A stretch of 10,660 nt of DNA from contig CAMWOF010000052.1 in the NCBI GenBank assembly GCA_947175805.1, positions 1 through 10,660 of the forward strand, read 5' to 3'. Of the stretch, positions 6,767 through 10,660 are shown piece after piece (positions within the stretch are counted from its first letter, which is position 1; each line of letters opens with the position of its first letter). The position numbers and the translations under genes are program-made. This stretch comes from an uncultured Clostridiaceae bacterium. Its GTDB lineage: Bacteria > Bacillota > Clostridia > Lachnospirales > Lachnospiraceae. The notes below the pieces were generated by a model. It was not told where the DNA came from and searched no databases. It saw nothing but the letters and a program-made list of their open reading frames with translations.

Positions 6767-7309
6767 TTATTTGTGATTGTCCCCTTTTAACTTATGAAAC
6801 CACCTGGACAGCCGCTCCCGTGAAAAGAAGAAATTGACCAGTAGGGCTAGAACCACGCCCACACCGGTGTCAATCATACGCCATATGGCATAATCGATAC
6901 GGTGCGCCGGAGTGTTAAATAAAATAATGCAGAGCACGACACCGCCTGGCTGAACACCGCCTGGCCAGTGGCAGAGTACACACAGGGAGACCAGGACAAT
7001 AATGCCGATAAATACCAATGGTAAGCATATCCAATAATTTCCCTCTGGGAATATCCAGTATTCTATTTGATAGAGGATAAGTCCAATGAAGCCGCCGATG
7101 ACTGTGCCGAAAAAGCGGTTGCCTCCGCTGCGGCGCGAATCCTCCATATCCGCACCCATGCCGAAGATGGCTCCGATGCAGGCAAAAGTCGGATCATGGT
7201 CTGGAATTGCAGCGTAAATCAACACAATCAGAGTAGCCAAGAAAGCTGTTTTGATACTGCGCTGCCCCAATCCCGGAATTGGAGCATGTACGGGATTATG
7301 TTGCTCCAT
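6767..7309 (-). CDS. FUSC / aromatic acid exporter-like small integral membrane protein
   Basis: The product is 180 residues and strongly hydrophobic after residue 18. Membrane segments lie at about 20-36 (TAFLATLIVLIYAAIP), 66-86 (FFGTVIGGFIGLILYQI), 93-117 (WICLPLVFIGIIVLVSL), 122-131 and 145-162 (DTGVGVVLALLVNFFFS). The signatures GQRSIKTAFLA, NRFFGTVIGGFIG and RMIDTGVGVVLALLVN fit the N-terminal membrane half of the FUSC/ArAE exporter families. The large cytoplasmic domain of full-length members is missing, so it may act as an oligomer or a reduced form; substrate unknown. A strong promoter (TTGAAA-N17-TATACT) and AAAGGAG 8 nt before the ATG support this start. It lies 116 nt upstream of the lipoprotein gene on the same strand and diverges from uvrA; a role in the acylation unit is not implied. 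Confidence 0.8.
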   Translation of the reverse strand: MEQHNPVHAPIPGLGQRSIKTAFLATLIVLIYAAIPDHDPTFACIGAIFGMGADMEDSRRSGGNRFFGTVIGGFIGLILYQIEYWIFPEGNYWICLPLVFIGIIVLVSLCVLCHWPGGVQPGGVVLCIILFNTPAHRIDYAIWRMIDTGVGVVLALLVNFFFSRERLSRWFHKLKGDNHK

Positions 7310-7352
7310 GCGGAGTACTCCTTTCTTTTGTTAAAATATGTCTTATATGCCC

Positions 7353-7381
7353 AGTATAATCTATTTGATGTAGAATTTCAA
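7353..7381 (-). promoter_or_regulatory. Minus-strand promoter of the FUSC-like gene
   Basis: Read on the minus strand, TTGAAA (7381-7376) and TATACT (7358-7353) are separated by exactly 17 nt, a near-consensus sigma-A promoter. Transcription would start near 7346, leaving a leader of about 37 nt. Its -35 is 50 nt from the uvrA LexA box, far enough that LexA control of this gene is not expected. Confidence 0.75.
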
Positions 7382-7430
7382 AGGTTTTATTACACTTGCC
7401 GCCCTGGGGCTGCCGGATTTATAAAATTAC

Positions 7431-7444
7431 AGAACAAATGTTTG
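7431..7444 (+). promoter_or_regulatory. LexA (SOS) operator of uvrA
   Basis: AGAACAAATGTTTG matches GAAC-N4-GTTY, the Gram-positive LexA box, with one imperfect right half. It stands 10 nt before the -35, the same distance as in the uvrB promoter. The core ACAGAACAAATGTT is identical in both. The imperfect half-site may make LexA binding somewhat weaker than at uvrB (inference). Confidence 0.82.
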
Positions 7445-7453
7445 ATTTTTTGC

Positions 7454-7482
7454 TGTACAATTAAAAATAACTTTGTTATAAT
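7454..7482 (+). promoter_or_regulatory. Promoter of uvrA
   Basis: TGTACA at 7454-7459 (4 of 6 consensus bases) and TATAAT at 7477-7482 are separated by 17 nt. The design copies that of the uvrB promoter. Transcription would begin near 7489, giving a leader of about 90 nt. Confidence 0.78.
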
Positions 7483-7489
7483 AATGGTT

Positions 7490-7532
7490 GCGCAGGCCAT
7501 CTGAGTGAGGGCAGCTGCGCTTATGATATCAT
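7490..7532 (+). promoter_or_regulatory. Structured uvrA leader: bulged hairpin and palindrome
   Basis: GCGCAG (7490-7495) pairs with CTGCGC (7515-7520), and inside it GCC (7496-7498) with GGC (7510-7512), leaving a 2-nt bulge. A perfect 10-nt palindrome, ATGATATCAT, follows at 7523-7532. There is no U-tract, so it is not a terminator. It could stabilise the mRNA 5' end or bind a protein; the role is unknown. Confidence 0.4.
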
Positions 7533-7580
7533 TTGTGCAGAAAGCTTCAGCATACCGCACATTTAAGAAAGGGAAACATC

Positions 7581-10406
7581 ATGAAGAAGGAATACATTAC
7601 CATAGAGGGTGCAAGGGTGCATAACTTAAAAAATGTCAGCGTTAAAGTGCCGCGTAATGAGCTGGTGGTTATGACCGGGATTTCCGGTTCCGGCAAGTCA
7701 TCTCTGGCATTTGATACGATTTACGCTGAGGGACAGAGAAGATATATGGAGTCACTGTCATCTTATGCCCGCATGTTTTTGGGACAGGCAGACAAGCCGG
7801 ATGTGGATACGATAGAGGGGCTGTCACCGGCGATTTCCATTGACCAGAAGACGACCAATAGGAATCCGCGTTCTACCGTGGGTACGGTGACGGAGATTTA
7901 TGACTATCTGCGGCTGCTCTATGCCAGAATCGGTGTGCCTCATTGTCCGAGGTGTGGCAAGGAGATTAAGCGGCAGACGGTGGATCAGATGGTTGATGTG
8001 ATTCTGGATATGCCGGAGGGCACCAAGCTTCAGCTTTTGGCGCCGGTGGTACGCGGGCGCAAGGGCCGCCATGAGAAGGTGCTTGCCGGGGCAAAGAAGA
8101 GCGGTTATGTCCGGGTGCTTATTGATGGGAACCAGTACGATTTGGATGAGGAGATTACCTTAGATAAGAATCTGAAGCACAATATTGATATTGTGGTGGA
8201 CCGTTTGGTTGTGAAGCCTGCTATTCGCAAGCGGCTGGCAGAATCCATTGAAAATGTACTACATTTGGCGGACGGGTTGATGACGGTGGATGTGATTGGT
8301 GGAGAGCAGATAAAGTTTTCCGACAGCTTTTCCTGTCCTGACTGTAACATCAGTATTGATGAGATTGAACCGAGGAGCTTTTCCTTTAATAATCCTTTCG
8401 GCGCATGTCCGGTTTGCCATGGATTGGGCTTTAAGATGGAGTTTGATATCGATTTAATGATTCCTGACCCCTCCTTAAGTATTGCAGAGGGGGCGATTGC
8501 AGTGATAGGCTGGCAGTCCTGCGTGGATAAGAGCAGCTATACCCGCTGTGTGCTGGATGCAGTGGCGGAGGAATACCATATTGACCTTGAGAAGCCTTTT
8601 GCACAGTATACGGAGCGAGAGCGGGACATTATTTTATATGGCACCAATGGTCATGAGGTTAAGGTGCATTATAAGGGTAAGCGCAGCCAGGGTGTATATG
8701 ATGTAGCATTTGAAGGGCTGATAAAAAATGTGCAGCGCAGATACCGGGAGGCATCTGAGTCCATGAAGCAGGAGTATGAAAGCTTTATGACTATCAGACC
8801 ATGTGATGAATGTCATGGCGACCGCTTGAAGGAGACATCCCTGGCGGTGACGGTTGGAGATAAAAATATTGCCAGGCTGACGGATTTATCGGTAGGACAT
8901 GCATATGAATATTTAAAAAATGTTTCCCTGACAGACCGTCAGAAGCAGATTGGTGGACAGATTTTAAAGGAGATTAATGCGAGGCTGCATTTCCTGCTGG
9001 ATGTGGGACTTGATTATCTTACTCTGTCGAGAGGCACCGGAAGCCTGTCCGGCGGAGAAGCCCAGCGCATCCGCCTTGCCACGCAGATTGGCTCCGGCTT
9101 GGTGGGTGTGGCCTACATTTTGGACGAGCCAAGTATTGGACTGCACCAGAGGGACAATGACAAGCTGATTCATACGCTGAAGAAGCTCAGGGATTTGGGA
9201 AATACACTGATTGTGGTAGAGCATGACGAGGACACCATGCTGGCGGCGGATCATATTATTGACGTGGGTCCCGGCGCTGGTGACCAGGGCGGCGAGATTA
9301 TTGCCCAGGGCACTGCAAAGCGGATTATGGAATGTAAGAAGTCTATCACCGGGGCTTATTTAAGCGGCAGGATTCGGATTCCGGTACCGGAGAGTCGCAG
9401 GCAGCCTTCTGGGTTTCTGAAGCTGTTTGGGATGCAGGAGAATAATTTAAAGGATATTGATGTGGAGCTGCCTCTGGGTATTATGACCTGTGTTACCGGG
9501 GTATCCGGTTCTGGCAAAAGCTCCTTTGTGAACGAGATTTTATATAAACGCCTTGCCAGAGATTTGAACCGTGCCAGAATCAAAGCGGGAAAGCACAGAG
9601 GCATAGAGGGTACAGACCAGCTTGACAAGGTAATTGCTATTGACCAGTCGCCGATAGGCAGGACGCCCCGCTCGAATCCTGCGACCTATACCGGTGTGTT
9701 TGACATGATTCGGGATTTGTTTGCAAGCACCAGGGATGCCAAGGCGATGGGCTACACGAAAGGGCGGTTCAGCTTCAATGTTTCCGGCGGGCGCTGCGAG
9801 GCGTGCCGGGGAGATGGCATGATAAAGATTGAGATGCATTTCCTGCCGGATATTTATGTGCCGTGCGAGGTCTGCCATGGCAGGCGTTATAACAGGGAGA
9901 CGCTGGACGTAAGATATAAAGATAAGAATATTCATGATGTGCTGGACATGACGGTGGATGAGGCTTGCGAATTTTTTGAGAATGTGCCGTCCATTTACCG
10001 GAAGATTGTGACCATGAAAGAGGTTGGCCTGGGATATATTAAGCTGGGACAGCCGTCCACGACACTTTCCGGCGGGGAGGCGCAGCGGATTAAGCTTGCC
10101 ACGGAGCTGTCTAAGAGAAGCACCGGCAAGACGATATATATTTTGGATGAGCCGACTACCGGCCTGCATTTTGCAGACGTGCACCGGCTGACAGAGATTT
10201 TGCAGCGGCTGACTGATGGCGGCAATACCGTGGTAGTGATTGAGCATAACTTAGAGGTCATAAAGACGGCGGATTATATCATTGATATGGGGCCGGAAGG
10301 CGGAGATGGCGGCGGTACGGTGATTGCTTCCGGGACGCCGGAGGAGATTTGCAGTGTAGAGCGCTCCTATACGGGGCAATACCTGAAAAAATATCTGGAT
10401 GTATAG
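7581..10406 (+). CDS. uvrA: UvrABC system protein A (excinuclease ABC subunit A)
   Basis: UvrA is the dimeric ABC-type ATPase that scans DNA for bulky damage in nucleotide excision repair and hands the site to UvrB. The product is 941 residues, the usual size (E. coli has 940). First ATPase site: Walker A GISGSGKS at 33-40, signature LSGGE at 489-493, then ILDEPSIGLHQRD. Second site: Walker A GVSGSGKS at 640-647, LSGGE at 829-833, then ILDEPTTGLHFAD. Two zinc modules are intact: Cys252/255/276/279 and Cys739/742/762/765. The ATG at 7581 is chosen because GAAAGGG lies 7 nt before it and UvrA begins at MKKEYITIEGARVHNL; the in-frame ATG at 7533 would add 16 atypical residues and has no site. 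Expression should be SOS-inducible through 7431-7482 and ends at the terminator at 10461. Confidence 0.98.
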   Translation: MKKEYITIEGARVHNLKNVSVKVPRNELVVMTGISGSGKSSLAFDTIYAEGQRRYMESLSSYARMFLGQADKPDVDTIEGLSPAISIDQKTTNRNPRSTVGTVTEIYDYLRLLYARIGVPHCPRCGKEIKRQTVDQMVDVILDMPEGTKLQLLAPVVRGRKGRHEKVLAGAKKSGYVRVLIDGNQYDLDEEITLDKNLKHNIDIVVDRLVVKPAIRKRLAESIENVLHLADGLMTVDVIGGEQIKFSDSFSCPDCNISIDEIEPRSFSFNNPFGACPVCHGLGFKMEFDIDLMIPDPSLSIAEGAIAVIGWQSCVDKSSYTRCVLDAVAEEYHIDLEKPFAQYTERERDIILYGTNGHEVKVHYKGKRSQGVYDVAFEGLIKNVQRRYREASESMKQEYESFMTIRPCDECHGDRLKETSLAVTVGDKNIARLTDLSVGHAYEYLKNVSLTDRQKQIGGQILKEINARLHFLLDVGLDYLTLSRGTGSLSGGEAQRIRLATQIGSGLVGVAYILDEPSIGLHQRDNDKLIHTLKKLRDLGNTLIVVEHDEDTMLAADHIIDVGPGAGDQGGEIIAQGTAKRIMECKKSITGAYLSGRIRIPVPESRRQPSGFLKLFGMQENNLKDIDVELPLGIMTCVTGVSGSGKSSFVNEILYKRLARDLNRARIKAGKHRGIEGTDQLDKVIAIDQSPIGRTPRSNPATYTGVFDMIRDLFASTRDAKAMGYTKGRFSFNVSGGRCEACRGDGMIKIEMHFLPDIYVPCEVCHGRRYNRETLDVRYKDKNIHDVLDMTVDEACEFFENVPSIYRKIVTMKEVGLGYIKLGQPSTTLSGGEAQRIKLATELSKRSTGKTIYILDEPTTGLHFADVHRLTEILQRLTDGGNTVVVIEHNLEVIKTADYIIDMGPEGGDGGGTVIASGTPEEICSVERSYTGQYLKKYLDV

Positions 10407-10460
10407 CCGCTTCGGAAAACTCGAATTATGAGAGAAAAGCGATGGATATGACATATGGTA

Positions 10461-10495
10461 GAGGTTGAGACAGGTTCTCAGCCTCTTTTATACTT
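10461..10495 (+). terminator. Intrinsic terminator after uvrA
   Basis: GAGGTTGAGA (10461-10470) pairs with TCTCAGCCTC (10476-10485): ten pairs with one G-U and a 5-nt loop. TTTTATACTTTATTT follows. It lies 54 nt after the uvrA stop and fits a Rho-independent terminator, separating uvrA from the downstream regulator gene. Confidence 0.85.
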
Positions 10496-10577
10496 TATTT
10501 ATGAATTATAATGATTCGGTCAATTACTCTTAGGGAAATCCTGGAGGAGGCGGAATAGGGAGGAGCTTGGATAAGGT

Positions 10578-10660
10578 ATGGAAGAAAACAGACATTTAAT
10601 CTCGGAGGCATCCAAGGCGCTGGGAATAGAGCCGCATGTACTTCGCTATTGGGAGGAGGA
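10578..10660 (+). CDS. MerR-family transcriptional regulator, cut by right window edge
   Basis: Only the first 27 codons are visible. After MEENR the sequence HLISEASKALGIEPHVLRYWEEE is the N-terminal helix-turn-helix of MerR-type regulators, including the conserved R-Y-W-E turn into the wing. The effector or C-terminal part lies outside the window, so ligand and targets cannot be told. The ATG at 10578 follows an in-frame stop (10572-10574), so the start cannot be farther upstream. GGGAGGAG ends about 13 nt before it, a long spacing, and AAGG is closer but weak. A TATAAT at 10507-10512 could be its -10, but no good -35 is seen. The terminator after uvrA suggests independent transcription. 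Confidence 0.82.
   Translation, partial: MEENRHLISEASKALGIEPHVLRYWEE

Noticed and set aside
7067..7504. A 145-codon plus-strand frame from the FUSC-like gene through the uvrA promoter
   Set aside because: It is antisense to the FUSC-like gene and runs through both divergent promoters and the LexA box; the product has no recognisable features.
1..10660. CRISPR array, tRNA, rRNA, transposase, integrase or toxin-antitoxin genes
   Set aside because: Reading both strands, I found no regularly spaced repeats, no cloverleaf-like sequence, and no protein with these family signatures.

Overview
The window looks like a chromosomal segment of a low-to-moderate GC Gram-positive anaerobe, most likely a Lachnospiraceae / Clostridium cluster XIVa gut bacterium. 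Three things point there. UvrA and UvrB have Firmicutes-type SOS boxes (GAAC-N4-GTTC). The ribosome binding sites are strong GGAGG or AAAGGAG. An AlgI-like MBOAT acyltransferase, a DHHW protein and a small lipoprotein sit together, a grouping I associate with this family (recall, not a search).

Layout, left to right. (1) Bases 1-991 are AT-rich (hand counts of 23-32% GC in sampled 60-base blocks, against about 57% in sampled uvrA and uvrB blocks). They carry the end of a short AraC/MarA-type regulator overlapping a complete ClpP peptidase by ATGA. This pair looks accessory or horizontally acquired. (2) Bases 992-1493 hold no intact gene. There is a possible decayed reading frame (981-1199), then a LexA operator plus promoter, then a leader of about 210 nt running to uvrB. 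(3) uvrB lies at 1494-3488 (+). (4) A minus-strand block at 3498-7309 holds, in transcription order, a FUSC/aromatic-acid-exporter-like membrane protein, a lipoprotein of unknown function, an AlgI-like membrane O-acyltransferase and a DHHW (AlgX/AlgJ-like) protein. The last three look like a surface-glycan O-acylation unit. (5) Bases 7310-7580 are a divergent control region: a minus-strand promoter for the FUSC gene, and a second LexA operator plus promoter for uvrA. (6) uvrA lies at 7581-10406 (+), followed by a clear intrinsic terminator. (7) The N-terminus of a MerR-family regulator runs off the right edge.

How the genes work together. UvrA and UvrB are the damage-recognition proteins of nucleotide excision repair. 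Here they are not in one operon: the surface-modification block on the opposite strand separates them by about 4 kb. They are nevertheless tied together by two promoters of the same design: an identical 14-nt core ACAGAACAAATGTT, 10 nt to a TGTAC[T/A] -35 element, 17 nt, then TATAAT. This predicts co-induction by the SOS response. The MBOAT and DHHW proteins would act at the membrane to move acyl groups to an extracellular polymer whose identity cannot be read from this window.

The least ordinary items are the AraC-ClpP pair, the matched SOS promoters including an ACAG-N20-CTGT repeat nested around each LexA box, and the unassigned remnant between clpP and uvrB. I see no CRISPR array, tRNA, rRNA, transposase or integrase gene here.
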